Source: an uncultured Polaribacter sp. (GTDB lineage: Bacteria > Bacteroidota > Bacteroidia > Flavobacteriales > Flavobacteriaceae). From it: a DNA stretch of 64,000 bases. Within the stretch, counting starts at the first letter, position 1; each line of letters opens with the position of its first letter. The stretch spans positions 34,608 to 98,607 of the forward strand of contig NZ_CANMHM010000009.1 in the NCBI RefSeq assembly GCF_947497695.1, given 5' to 3'. Shown piece by piece: positions 54,997 to 63,420 of the stretch. The notes beneath the pieces were generated by a model. It did no database searches. It was given only the letters and a program-made list of their open reading frames with translations, and was not told the DNA's origin. Made by a program: the position numbers and the translations under genes.

Positions 54997-55410
54997 CTAG
55001 AAATTAGTTATACTTAATGATGAACCTCTTTGAATAGCCCTATATTCTAAAGCCGGACAAATAAAATTATCAGTTTGAGGAGCTCCTCCAAAATCTAAGC
55101 TGTAGGTACCTCCATCACAGCTACATTTTAGCAGTCTATTTTCATAAACCATTGGAGTATTGCAGTCATTTAAAGGACAAATTCTATCAAAAGCAGCATA
55201 TTCATCAGTTTTTTTACGAAAAACTATAATACCTTTTGCACCACCATTAAGTTCTACAGCATTACCAATAACCAAATTGTTAAATTGTGGGAGGTTTAGA
55301 TCTGTATTAATTTGTACAAAAACGGGTCTTAAACAATTATCAGGTAAACTATTATCTGAACAACTAGAAAAAGCTATCAATGTAAATATTAAGAGAATTT
55401 TTTTAATCAT
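54997..55410 (-). CDS. Rieske-fold-like lipoprotein lacking the cluster histidines
   Basis: 137 residues. Lipobox Cys at 17 (LIAFSSC). The rest follows the Rieske layout: box 1 is C78-P-L-N-D-C83 (normally C-x-H-x-G-C), box 2 is C96-S-C98-D99-G (normally C-x-C-H-G), followed by YSLDFGGAPQ and CPALEYR in place of the usual proline loop. All four cysteines are kept, but both histidine ligands are Leu80 and Asp99. It therefore cannot bind a normal Rieske 2Fe-2S cluster. Function unknown. Confidence 0.75.
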   Translation of the reverse strand: MIKKILLIFTLIAFSSCSDNSLPDNCLRPVFVQINTDLNLPQFNNLVIGNAVELNGGAKGIIVFRKKTDEYAAFDRICPLNDCNTPMVYENRLLKCSCDGGTYSLDFGGAPQTDNFICPALEYRAIQRGSSLSITNF

Positions 55411-55606
55411 ACCAAAGTTTCATTTCATCTAAAACGATGGCAATTTACAAATATTTTGTACATTTGTATTACAATCTCATTCCTGTTTAGGCAATGGGAT
55501 TTTTAAATTTAGCCTACATTGGCTATTTACTAAACAAATACTATTTTTTTGTTTTACTGTAAATTTATTTTTATGCAATAAAATGAATCAATTTAAATAA
55601 AACATC

Positions 55607-56080
55607 ATGAGTGAAATATCATATTATTCTGCAGAAGGATTAAAGAAATTAAAAGAAGAATTGGTGCAACTAGAACAAGTTGAACGCCCTAGAGTTACCA
55701 CAGAAATTGCAGATGCAAGAGATAAAGGAGATTTAAGTGAAAATGCAGAATACCATGCAGCAAAAGAAGAGCAATCTCACTTAGAATTTAAAATTGCGAA
55801 GTTAAAAAACGTAATTTCTAACGCTAGAATTATAGATGAATCTCAATTAGATACCTCTAAAGTATTGATTCACTCTATTGTAAAAATTAAAAATACAGCC
55901 AATAAAATGGAGTTTTCTTACACTTTGGTGGCAGATTCTGAAACCGATGTTAGAAACGGAAAATTGTCTGTAAACTCTCCAATTGGTAAAGGTTTATTAG
56001 GTAAAAAAGTAGGTGATATTGCAGAAATAAAAGTACCTAATGGAATTATGAAATTTGAAATTGTAGACATTTCTAGATAA
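55607..56080 (+). CDS. greA: Transcription elongation factor GreA
   Basis: 157 residues, normal length. The N-terminal coiled coil contains the cleavage-stimulating acidic tip (EIADARDKGDLSENAEYHAAKE, in two halves) and the C-terminal FKBP-like domain has NSPIGKGLLGKKVGD. It stimulates RNA cleavage by backtracked RNA polymerase. The HIT gene follows after 62 bases on the same strand. Confidence 0.96.
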   Translation: MSEISYYSAEGLKKLKEELVQLEQVERPRVTTEIADARDKGDLSENAEYHAAKEEQSHLEFKIAKLKNVISNARIIDESQLDTSKVLIHSIVKIKNTANKMEFSYTLVADSETDVRNGKLSVNSPIGKGLLGKKVGDIAEIKVPNGIMKFEIVDISR

Positions 56081-56087
56081 AAAATCC

Positions 56088-56128
56088 TTTTAGCTTTTGG
56101 CAAGTAGCCTTTAGCAAAAAGCCAACAA
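56088..56128. repeat. Low-complexity repeat between greA and HIT gene
   Basis: TTTTAGCTTTTGGC, AAGTAGCCTTTAGC and AAAAAGCCAA words that pair with each other; related to the words at 10842-10905. Confidence 0.45.
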
Positions 56129-56142
56129 TTAAAAATTGAAAA

Positions 56143-56532
56143 ATGAGCATATTTACTAAAATAATTACCGGAGAAATACCTTGTTACAAAGTAGCTGAAG
56201 ATGCAAATTATATTGCTTTTTTAGACATCAATCCTAATGCAAAAGGACACACTTTAGTGGTACCAAAAAAAGAGGAAAATAAACTATTTGATTTATCTAA
56301 AGAAGATTATTTAAGTTTGATGGATTTTTCTTACAGAGTTGCAAAAGCACTAGAAAAAGCAGTTGATTGTAAAAGAGTAGGGCAAAGTGTAATAGGTTTA
56401 GAAGTGCCACATATTCATGTGCATTTAGTACCTTTAAACACAATGGCAGATGCACAATTTACAAAAAAAGTAACATTAACTAATGATGAGTTTGTTGCTT
56501 TGGCAGCAAGTATTTCTGCTAAATTTGAGTAG
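56143..56532 (+). CDS. HIT family nucleotide-binding protein
   Basis: 129 residues, histidine-triad protein. The active site is HIHVHLVP (H-x-H-x-H), preceded by FLDINPNAKGHTLVVPKK. It should hydrolyse nucleotide phosphoramidates or similar (Hint-like branch). Probably co-transcribed with greA. Confidence 0.94.
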   Translation: MSIFTKIITGEIPCYKVAEDANYIAFLDINPNAKGHTLVVPKKEENKLFDLSKEDYLSLMDFSYRVAKALEKAVDCKRVGQSVIGLEVPHIHVHLVPLNTMADAQFTKKVTLTNDEFVALAASISAKFE

Positions 56533-56701
56533 ATTTTTGTTGTTTATTTCTTACTATTTCTTCACAATTTTGCTATTTCATTATGAGGTTTCCCAGTCGC
56601 TAAAAAGCTCATTTCTAAATAACAAAACTGTGTGTTATCATTTTTATCTCCAACTTTATAAAACCTTTTGATTAGCAAAAAAAACAATACTATTTGAATT
56701 A

Positions 56702-56811
56702 GCTAGCAAATAAGTTTAGCCCTGATTGAACGGTTTGTTTGAGCTCTTTTTTATTCCTTTTTAGGATAAAAAAAGCGAGTAGTGAAAGCAGGAAATAGCT
56801 TCAAAAAAAAA
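56702..56811 (+). repeat. Dispersed hairpin element, copy 2
   Basis: GCTAGCAAATAAGTTTAGCC, GATTGAACGG, TGTTTGAGCTC, hairpin TTTTTTAT...ATAAAAAA, GCGAGTAGTGAAAGC, GAAATAGCTTC, poly-A. It aligns with the minus-strand copy at 25668-25795 along nearly its whole length. It lies between the HIT gene and the stop of the histidine kinase gene; the rest of that 279-base gap holds nothing recognisable. Confidence 0.75.
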
Positions 56812-57963
56812 TTACACTTTATTTAATAGAATTTCAAAAGTAGTTCCTTTGTCTATTTCAGATTTTTGTACAAATATTCTTCCTCTATGGTAATCTTTTA
56901 TAATACGTCTAGAAAGCGATAAACCTAAACCCCAACCACGTTTTTTAGTGGTAAAACCTGGTTTAAATATTTGGTTAAAGAGCTTTTTTGGCATTCCTTT
57001 TCCAGTGTCAGAAATCGTTATTTTTACTTTTTTTGCTGTATTTTGTATTTGTAATATTAACTCTCCTTTACCTAACATGGCATCAATAGCATTTTTGATG
57101 AGGTTTTCTATAACCCAACCAAATAATTCTGTATTTAAATTGGTGTAAATTTTAGTATCTGTAGAGATAAAAGAAAACGTAATTTGCTTAGAACTTCTAG
57201 ATTCTAAATAATCAAAAGCTTGTTTGGTAATGGCAACAATGTTTTCTTTTTCCAATTCTGGTTTAGAACCAATTTTAGAAAAACGATTTGCAATGGTATT
57301 TAACCTACTTACATCTTTTTCTATTTCTTCTACATATTTATCATCTACTTTTTCCATTTTTAAAATGGCAATCCAACCTAAAAGAGAAGACAAAGGCGTG
57401 CCAATTTGATGTGCAGTTTCTTTTGCCATTCCTGTCCATAGTTTATTGGTTTCTGCAACTTTACTAGAGCTGTAAAACATATAAATAACGGCAAGAAACA
57501 AGAATAAAATTAAAATTAATGCCAGTGGATAATAGCGTAGCTTATTTAATAAATCTGAGTTTTTATAATAAATATACTGTTTGTTTTGTCCTTGATAACT
57601 AACTTCAATAGGTTCATTTTCAATTTTCATTTCTGCTAGTTGGGCTTCTAAATATTTGGTGTTTAGTGCTTTTACAGAATCTAAATTCTGAAAATATTCT
57701 ATTTCACCTTTAACATTTACCAAAATCATGGGAATGTTATTATTATTCTCAATTACTTTTAATGGCAAATCTACATTTGCATTTAAATCTGTATTTGTAG
57801 CAATTTCTTTTTGAGCGGTTGCTAAAATTTCCATTTTAATACGCTCTTCTTGCTTAAATTTTTGGAAAAATATATAAGTGTTCCATAATATTAATGAAAC
57901 TATAATTAGCGAAATTATAATGGCAAAGCGTCTAAATAATAAGTTGTTTGTTAAAAAGTTCAT
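56812..57963 (-). CDS. Orphan sensor histidine kinase
   Basis: 383 residues. Transmembrane segments at about 12-33 and 145-165 enclose a periplasmic sensor of roughly 110 residues. The H box is AKETAHQIGTP with His185, which is close to the membrane with no HAMP domain. N box LIKNAIDAM, G1 ISDTGKGMPKK, F box KLFNQIFKPGFTTKK, G2 RGWGLGLSLS. No response regulator is adjacent, so its partner is elsewhere. A TAnnTTTG box is five bases before the ATG. Confidence 0.92.
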   Translation of the reverse strand: MNFLTNNLLFRRFAIIISLIIVSLILWNTYIFFQKFKQEERIKMEILATAQKEIATNTDLNANVDLPLKVIENNNNIPMILVNVKGEIEYFQNLDSVKALNTKYLEAQLAEMKIENEPIEVSYQGQNKQYIYYKNSDLLNKLRYYPLALILILFLFLAVIYMFYSSSKVAETNKLWTGMAKETAHQIGTPLSSLLGWIAILKMEKVDDKYVEEIEKDVSRLNTIANRFSKIGSKPELEKENIVAITKQAFDYLESRSSKQITFSFISTDTKIYTNLNTELFGWVIENLIKNAIDAMLGKGELILQIQNTAKKVKITISDTGKGMPKKLFNQIFKPGFTTKKRGWGLGLSLSRRIIKDYHRGRIFVQKSEIDKGTTFEILLNKV

Positions 57964-57968
57964 CTAAA

Positions 57969-57976
57969 CAAATATA
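57969..57976 (-). promoter_or_regulatory. Putative -7 box TATATTTG of the histidine kinase
   Basis: TAnnTTTG on the minus strand, five bases before the ATG. Confidence 0.5.
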
Positions 57977-58210
57977 AAGGTTTCTGCTATATAACTCATT
58001 TAATGGGTTGATAGTATTTTGTAAATTAATTTTACAAGGATGTTTATTGAAATCTAAAAATAAGTTTCAACTTAAATTTTATCAAAAAAATAAGAGATTC
58101 AAATAGAGTAGGGTGTTGATAACTTTACAGAAGAACAATTTCAATTTATTGAACAAAAAACCACAAAAAAACATACATTTGCTTGAGCGTATTTTTAAAA
58201 AATGATACAA

Positions 58211-58232
58211 AAAGTACTTTAAAAGTACTTTT
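58211..58232 (+). repeat. Near-palindromic double AAAGTACTTT in the DUF3127 leader
   Basis: AAAGTACTTT followed directly by AAAAGTACTTTT, each a palindrome, 16 bases before the DUF3127 ATG. It could be a regulator site or a leader hairpin. Confidence 0.5.
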
Positions 58233-58247
58233 ATTAAAATAGAAATT

Positions 58248-58619
58248 ATGGAAGTTATTGGTAAAATAAAATTAATTGGAGATGAGCAATTATTAGGGGC
58301 TCAGCAAAATTTTAAGAAAAGAGAGTTAGTAGTTACAACAGATGATCAATATCCTCAAATGATAATGATAGAATTTGTGCAAGATAAATGTGATTTATTA
58401 AATAATTACAAAGTTGGGCAAGATGTAAAAGTATCTATTAATTTACGTGGTAGAGAATGGATTAACCCAGAAGGTGTAGCAAAATATTTTAATTCTATAC
58501 AAGGATGGAGAATTGAAAACTTATCTCAAGCTGCATCTAGCAGTAATTTACCTCCTGTAGATCAATTTGAGCCTGCAGCAAAAGTTACTGATGAAGAGCC
58601 TGATGATTTACCGTTTTAA
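58248..58619 (+). CDS. DUF3127 protein, OB-fold-like with SSB-like acidic tail
   Basis: 123 residues. The first ~92 residues (MEVIGKIKLIGDEQL, RELVVTTDDQYPQMIMIEF, VSINLRGREWINPEGVAKYF) match DUF3127 and look like a small OB fold. A flexible Ser/Ala/Pro linker follows and the protein ends in TDEEPDDLPF, closely like the C-terminal tip of single-stranded DNA-binding protein (DDDIPF) that recruits partner proteins. It is likely nucleic-acid binding, though this is not established for the family. Single gene, with its own terminator. Confidence 0.85.
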   Translation: MEVIGKIKLIGDEQLLGAQQNFKKRELVVTTDDQYPQMIMIEFVQDKCDLLNNYKVGQDVKVSINLRGREWINPEGVAKYFNSIQGWRIENLSQAASSSNLPPVDQFEPAAKVTDEEPDDLPF

Positions 58620-58649
58620 AAATTAAAAAAGAATAAGATTTTTTTGATG

Positions 58650-58729
58650 CAAGAATCAAGACAAATAAAAAAGAGAAAATTCATTTTGAATTTTCTCTTT
58701 TTTTATCTCTATTTTAGTCTTGGTTCTTG
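58650..58729. terminator. Two-tier bidirectional terminator
   Basis: The inner stem AAAAGAGAAAATTCA / TGAATTTTCTCTTTT (15 bp) is nested in an outer stem CAAGAATCAAGAC / GTCTTGGTTCTTG (12 of 13 pairs). It lies between the converging DUF3127 and DUF1456 genes. Confidence 0.9.
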
Positions 58730-58753
58730 TTTTAAACACAGTCTTAAGAAAAA

Positions 58754-58999
58754 TTATTTTTTCTCACCTTTTTTAGGCATTGGTCCACGTAAATGAATAA
58801 CCAAACCATTCAAAAAATTACGTAAAATTTGATCTTGGCATTCTACATATTTTGGGTGTTCTTCACTTCTAAAAAGTGCTCCTAATTCACTTTTACTTAC
58901 TTTAAAATCTACCAAAGCACAGATTTCTACAATATCTGTATCACGTAATTTATGTGCTACTCTTAGTTTTTTTAAAATGTCGTTATTTGTTAATCCCAT
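58754..58999 (-). CDS. DUF1456 (YehS-like) protein, single-repeat form
   Basis: 81 residues with the family core LTNNDILKKLRVAHKLRDTD and SKSELGALFRSEEHPKY. E. coli YehS has about 156 residues and two such repeats; this one has a single copy and a basic tail. Function unknown. A TAnnTTTG box lies four bases before the ATG. Confidence 0.85.
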   Translation of the reverse strand: MGLTNNDILKKLRVAHKLRDTDIVEICALVDFKVSKSELGALFRSEEHPKYVECQDQILRNFLNGLVIHLRGPMPKKGEKK

Positions 59000-59003
59000 A
59001 AAT

Positions 59004-59011
59004 CAAAAGTA
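59004..59011 (-). promoter_or_regulatory. Putative -7 box TACTTTTG of the DUF1456 gene
   Basis: TAnnTTTG on the minus strand, four bases before the ATG. Confidence 0.45.
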
Positions 59012-59029
59012 ATTAATTTTAGTATTGTT

Positions 59030-59659
59030 TTAATCTACAACTTTAAAAATTGCCCAAGCATAAAAAGCAAATCGTGCAAATCGAAATAATCCAAAAAACA
59101 CAACATTTTTAAACGGGTATTTAATCATTCCTGCAGCTAAACATGCAATAGAGAATGGTAAAGGTAATAATGCACCTACTAGAATTAAAAAACCACCCCA
59201 TTTGCGTGTGTTTTTTAAATTGTCTGCCATTTTTACTTCTAAATATTCTTTTACAGATTTAATTTTAAGTGAAGTTTTACCAATAAAATAAGAAACCAAA
59301 CCACCAAAATAAGATAAAGTAGCTAAAAATGTTAAATTTAAAATTGGATTTGCTGTTTTTTTAGACCAAGCAATAAATATTTCTGGAGGTATTAAACCTA
59401 GTAAAGTCTCAGAAATAAAAAACGTTATTAAAACGGTTAATCTAGAAAAAGTTTCGGTAAAATGATGCAAACCATCATTGATATTATAAACGTATTTATT
59501 AAACAAAAATAGACCAATTACAACAGCTAAAATTGGCAAAAAAGCTTTTTTAACACTTTCCCAAACAAACATATAAAAACCAGTTCTTCCATAATAATTA
59601 TGGAGTCTTTTTCCTATAAAAGCAGTTTTTTTGATTCTTTTTTTACGTTTCTTTTCCAC
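59030..59659 (-). CDS. VTT-domain-like (DedA/SNARE-associated type) membrane protein
   Basis: 209 residues, GTG start. A very basic N-terminus (MEKKRKKRIKKTAF) is followed by five or six hydrophobic segments. The middle (ETLLGLIPPEIFIAW ... LSYFGGLVSYFIGK) and the region LLPLPFSIACLAAGMIKYPFK resemble the VTT/DedA fold with its re-entrant helices. A transport or lipid-scrambling role is known for relatives only. It lies 30 bases upstream of the DUF1456 gene. Confidence 0.75.
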   Translation of the reverse strand: MEKKRKKRIKKTAFIGKRLHNYYGRTGFYMFVWESVKKAFLPILAVVIGLFLFNKYVYNINDGLHHFTETFSRLTVLITFFISETLLGLIPPEIFIAWSKKTANPILNLTFLATLSYFGGLVSYFIGKTSLKIKSVKEYLEVKMADNLKNTRKWGGFLILVGALLPLPFSIACLAAGMIKYPFKNVVFFGLFRFARFAFYAWAIFKVVD

Positions 59660-59841
59660 GAAAAATAATTAGTTTAATAAAAGTACAAAAATAGTAACTT
59701 CTAAGCTATAAACACCAAGATTATATTAGATTAATAATTTTTTAAGAAATAGATTTTTTAAAGTATTATTTATGATATGTTTTATGAACATAAAATCGTA
59801 TCATTTTTTGATGTTATTTTTTTGTTGACTATTTTTACAAA

Positions 59842-60468
59842 ATGATTTGGTTAACAGATACAATTGAATTCCCACCTTTTGAATACACAACAAGTGATGG
59901 CATTATTGCTTTGGGTGGAGATTTATCTGAAAAACGACTAATTTATGCTTATAAAAACGGAATTTTTCCTTGGTTTTCTGAAGGAGAACCAATTGTATGG
60001 TATTGTCCACATCAAAGAATGGTTTTGTTTCCTGATGAAATAAAAGTATCTAAATCGATGCAAAAAATCATCCATAAAAATGAGTTTATAATTACAGAAA
60101 ATAAAGCTTTTGAAGAAGTTATTTACAATTGTAAAAACATCCAAAGAAATGACGATTTTGGCACTTGGATTACAGATGATATGGAGCAAGCTTACATCAA
60201 CTTACATAAAAAAGGAGTTGCCAAATCTATAGAAGTTTGGTTTAATGGCGAATTGGTTGGTGGATTGTATGGTTTAGAAATAAATTCAATTTTTTGCGGA
60301 GAAAGTATGTTTAGCAAAGTTTCTAATGCTTCTAAATTGGGTTTTATTTATTTAGCAAAAAATAAAAATTATATACTTATAGATTGCCAGATTTATAATG
60401 ATCATTTAGCTAGTTTGGGTGCAAAAGAAATTGATAGAGCCGTTTTTTTAAATTTTTTGAAAGCGTAA
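59842..60468 (+). CDS. aat: Leucyl/phenylalanyl-tRNA-protein transferase
   Basis: 208 residues. It adds Leu or Phe to N-terminal Lys/Arg of proteins, making them N-end-rule substrates. Motifs: LIYAYKNGIFPWFSEGEPIVWYCPHQRMVL (typical, in two halves), GVAKSIEVW, LVGGLYGLEINSIFCGESMFS and CQIYNDHLASLGAKEI. Start at ATG directly after a TATTTTTA box. It converges on the RluA gene with only five bases between. Confidence 0.95.
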   Translation: MIWLTDTIEFPPFEYTTSDGIIALGGDLSEKRLIYAYKNGIFPWFSEGEPIVWYCPHQRMVLFPDEIKVSKSMQKIIHKNEFIITENKAFEEVIYNCKNIQRNDDFGTWITDDMEQAYINLHKKGVAKSIEVWFNGELVGGLYGLEINSIFCGESMFSKVSNASKLGFIYLAKNKNYILIDCQIYNDHLASLGAKEIDRAVFLNFLKA

Positions 60469-60473
60469 ATTTT

Positions 60474-62144
60474 CTAAAAATCAGCAGCAACTGTAAAACT
60501 CATTATTTTATTGGTTGATGGATGCCTAAACTCAATAAATTCTGCATGTAAATGTAGTCTATTCTCTTTTTTACCATACAAATCATCTCCCAGAATAGGG
60601 GTATTTAATCCGTTTTTATGTGCAGCATGCACTCTTAGTTGATGAGTTCTGCCAGTAATTGGATAAAAATGAACTCTTGTTTTTCCGTTTTCTCTTTTGA
60701 TGATTTTCCAATCTGTTTCTGCATTTTTGCCATGTTCAAAATCGACCAATTGTTTGGGTCTGTCATCTAAATCTACACGAATTGGAAGTTGAATTTTTCC
60801 GCTTTTTTTTGTTAAATTTCCATCTAATAAAGCTACATAACGCTTTTTTACAGTTCTTTTTATAAACTGATTTTGTAAAACTTTATTTGTTTCTTTGGTT
60901 TTAGTTAATAGTAAAATTCCAGAAGTAGACATGTCTAATCTATGTACAATTAAAGGTCCAGTTGCCTTTGGATATTTTTCTTTAATTCTAGTATACACAG
61001 AATCTGTAATGTCTTTTCCAGGAACCGATAAAAATTCTGTAGGTTTATTTACAACTAATAAAACATCGTCTTCATAAATAATTTCTAATTCTTGCTTTTC
61101 TGCTAAGTTTTCTAACAATAAATTAGCGTCCATTTTAATGCCTTTTAGCATGTGTTTTAAAATAGGTTTACATCTTCCTTGGCAAGCAGGGTAATAGTTT
61201 TTGTGTTTTCTTATTGCTGAGTTTGGCGAAATTCCCCACCAAAACTCAGCCATACAAATAGGCGTGTAATTATTTAAAAAAGCATGTTGTAACAATTTAG
61301 GAGCAGAACATTCGCCAGAACCTGCAGGAGGTTTTATTGCAGGATCATTAAAAATGTCTAACAAATTCACTTTTTCTTTTTGTTGATTTAAAAAAGCATA
61401 TTTACTAAAAAGTGTTTGCTGTAAATAGTTCGATTTTTCTTTTCGTTGCTTTTTTAAGGATGCAATCTCATCTTCAAAAATGACTAATTCCATTCTTTTT
61501 TTAGCAATTTTATCTTCGTAATAATCTTGGAGTTCTTTCAGGTAAAATTGATCGTTAAAACTTTCTTGTACTATTTTTTTGGTAAGCATATTAAAATCAG
61601 TCTCATTTAAAGTTGTTTGTCCGATTGTTTTTCTAGCTTTTCGATCTTTCTTTTTTAGGTTTAATTTTTTTCTTTCCAGAATTAAATCGGCTTCTATTTC
61701 TTTAGATAATTTTAGAAAGGTTTTTTTTAAGATTACATAATTTTTATCTTTTTTTAAATCTAATAATCGCTTATTTATTTGATCTATTTCTTTTTCTCCT
61801 TTAATATAAAAACTACCTTCTGTTCTCATATTAAAAACAGGAGGAACAAATTTATTGGGTAAACTTTTATCTGCTAATTTTCCAGAAAAAGCGGCTAAAT
61901 AACCTATTTCATTTTGCTTGTTTTTTACAACTAAAACGCCAAACATTTTACCAATTGGTAGTTGGTCTTTTTTATTTGAAAGTCCGAAATTATGAATAAA
62001 ATCGGTTTGATTTTTTAAATAATCTTGTAATTCATTGGTTGCAATTTTAGCTAATAAATGAGGTTGGTAATAAAACGGAAATGTGAATTTTTCTGGGAGT
62101 TCAATTTCAGAAATATTAGTGTTAAATTTTTGAAAATAATTCAA
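60474..62144 (-). CDS. RluA-family pseudouridine synthase with large N-terminal extension
   Basis: 556 residues, TTG start. The C-terminal ~200 residues are the RluA-type catalytic domain with the catalytic Asp in VHRLDMSTSGILLL and the second motif ITGRTHQLRVHAAHKN. The first ~345 residues are an extension: a folded front, a long Lys/Glu coiled coil (about 120-235), and a Cys/His-bearing part (PAGSGECSAPKLLQ, YYPACQGRCKPILKH). This extended form is common in Bacteroidota. The modified RNA site is unknown. Confidence 0.9.
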   Translation of the reverse strand: MNYFQKFNTNISEIELPEKFTFPFYYQPHLLAKIATNELQDYLKNQTDFIHNFGLSNKKDQLPIGKMFGVLVVKNKQNEIGYLAAFSGKLADKSLPNKFVPPVFNMRTEGSFYIKGEKEIDQINKRLLDLKKDKNYVILKKTFLKLSKEIEADLILERKKLNLKKKDRKARKTIGQTTLNETDFNMLTKKIVQESFNDQFYLKELQDYYEDKIAKKRMELVIFEDEIASLKKQRKEKSNYLQQTLFSKYAFLNQQKEKVNLLDIFNDPAIKPPAGSGECSAPKLLQHAFLNNYTPICMAEFWWGISPNSAIRKHKNYYPACQGRCKPILKHMLKGIKMDANLLLENLAEKQELEIIYEDDVLLVVNKPTEFLSVPGKDITDSVYTRIKEKYPKATGPLIVHRLDMSTSGILLLTKTKETNKVLQNQFIKRTVKKRYVALLDGNLTKKSGKIQLPIRVDLDDRPKQLVDFEHGKNAETDWKIIKRENGKTRVHFYPITGRTHQLRVHAAHKNGLNTPILGDDLYGKKENRLHLHAEFIEFRHPSTNKIMSFTVAADF

Positions 62145-62161
62145 GACTTAAAATTATGGAG

Positions 62162-63121
62162 TTAAAGGCTAAAGGTTGCACGTTGCAATCTGTCATTAAT
62201 TGAGGTTCCTAAACCATTGTTAGGAAATTTTTCTGTAATTATTACATCTAATTTTTGATGATCTAATTCGTGCAGAGAATCATATAACTTAGATGCAGCT
62301 TCCTTTAAAGAACCTTTTTCTGATAAAATTATTTCAGTTATAGTTTCATTATTTAAAGATTTTTTAAAAACTAAAATACCAATTTTTTTCCCTTGATGAT
62401 TTTTTACTTCTGATGAAACATCATCAACCAAAAAAGTACGAGTTGTAGGTGCATAATGTCTTGCCAGCATACCTGGAGCATCAGGACTTATTTCTTCCTT
62501 ATTTTTGATGCTAATTTTACCAACAACAGCTTCAATATCTTCTAAATCCAAAGCACCTAATCTATAAATTATAGGTTCATTATTTTCAAAACCAATAATG
62601 GTAGATTCTATTCCGTTTTTACAAGAACCACCATCTAAAACCATTTGAATATCATTTTTAAAATAACTTTCTACGTGTGTTGGTTTTGTAGGACTGATAC
62701 TTCCAAAAGGGTTTGCACTTGGTGCTGCCAAAGGAAAAGGTAGTTGTTTTAGTAGTTTTAAAGTTAAAGGGTGATTTGGAACACGAACAGCAACTGTGTC
62801 TTTTCCTGCGGTAATTATATCAGGAATTGTGTTGTTCTTTTTTAAAACCAAAGTCATAGATCCTGGCCAAAAAGCATTTGCTAATAATTTTGCTTTTTCA
62901 GGTATATCAGTTACAATATCCACTAAAGAATTTACAGAATGAATATGTACAATTAATGGATTAAAAAAAGGTCTTTTCTTTGTTGAGAAAATGCTTTTTA
63001 TTGCTTTTTCACTATAAATATTACCTGCCAAACCATAAACTGTTTCTGTTGGTATTGCAACCAATTGTTCATTGGTTAATAAGGCAATTGCTTTTTGTAT
63101 GTTTTTAGAAATGATGCTCAT
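62162..63121 (-). CDS. L-threonylcarbamoyladenylate synthase (Sua5/YrdC)
   Basis: 319 residues. The YrdC domain (VAIPTETVYGLAGNIYSEKAI, FSTKKRPFFNPLIVHI, APSANPFGSISPT) binds threonine, bicarbonate and ATP to form TC-AMP for tRNA t6A37. A C-terminal Sua5 domain is present (SPDAPGMLARHYAPTTRTFL onward). It precedes the RluA-type gene by 17 bases, so two tRNA/rRNA modification genes share a transcript. Confidence 0.94.
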   Translation of the reverse strand: MSIISKNIQKAIALLTNEQLVAIPTETVYGLAGNIYSEKAIKSIFSTKKRPFFNPLIVHIHSVNSLVDIVTDIPEKAKLLANAFWPGSMTLVLKKNNTIPDIITAGKDTVAVRVPNHPLTLKLLKQLPFPLAAPSANPFGSISPTKPTHVESYFKNDIQMVLDGGSCKNGIESTIIGFENNEPIIYRLGALDLEDIEAVVGKISIKNKEEISPDAPGMLARHYAPTTRTFLVDDVSSEVKNHQGKKIGILVFKKSLNNETITEIILSEKGSLKEAASKLYDSLHELDHQKLDVIITEKFPNNGLGTSINDRLQRATFSL

Positions 63122-63131
63122 AATTATTGAA

Positions 63132-63139
63132 CAAAATTA
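63132..63139 (-). promoter_or_regulatory. Putative -7 box TAATTTTG of the Sua5 gene
   Basis: TAnnTTTG on the minus strand, ten bases before the ATG. Confidence 0.4.
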
Positions 63140-63275
63140 CATATAAAATAGACGGTTAAAAAATATTTTTTGAAATTGAAATGAATGTTATTAACCAGTA
63201 AATCGTTTTGTTTTTTAGATGTTATTAAGCTATAATTTTTAGTCAACCTATTTCAGGAAAGTACAATGTTTTTTA

Positions 63276-63415
63276 TTGTTGCCAACGTATTTTTGTATGG
63301 AAACTTGCGTTTTAAGTGAACGGCATTTTTCCGTAGGAAAAATAGAGTTTATAGAAAAGCACAAACTTTTGATTAAGCCAAATTAAGCAATTTTTTATAC
63401 ACGGTGTTGCCCAAA
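63276..63415 (+). repeat. Intergenic hairpin-bearing repeat unit A
   Basis: It begins GTTGCCAACGTATTTTTGTATGG, holds the hairpin ATTTTTCC-gta-GGAAAAAT (63325-63343), and ends TTATACACGGTGTTGCCC. The ends are imperfect inverted repeats. Its organisation matches unit B at 63805-63927. It belongs to the 879-base gene-free end of the window. Confidence 0.55.
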
Positions 63416-63420
63416 GTGAT

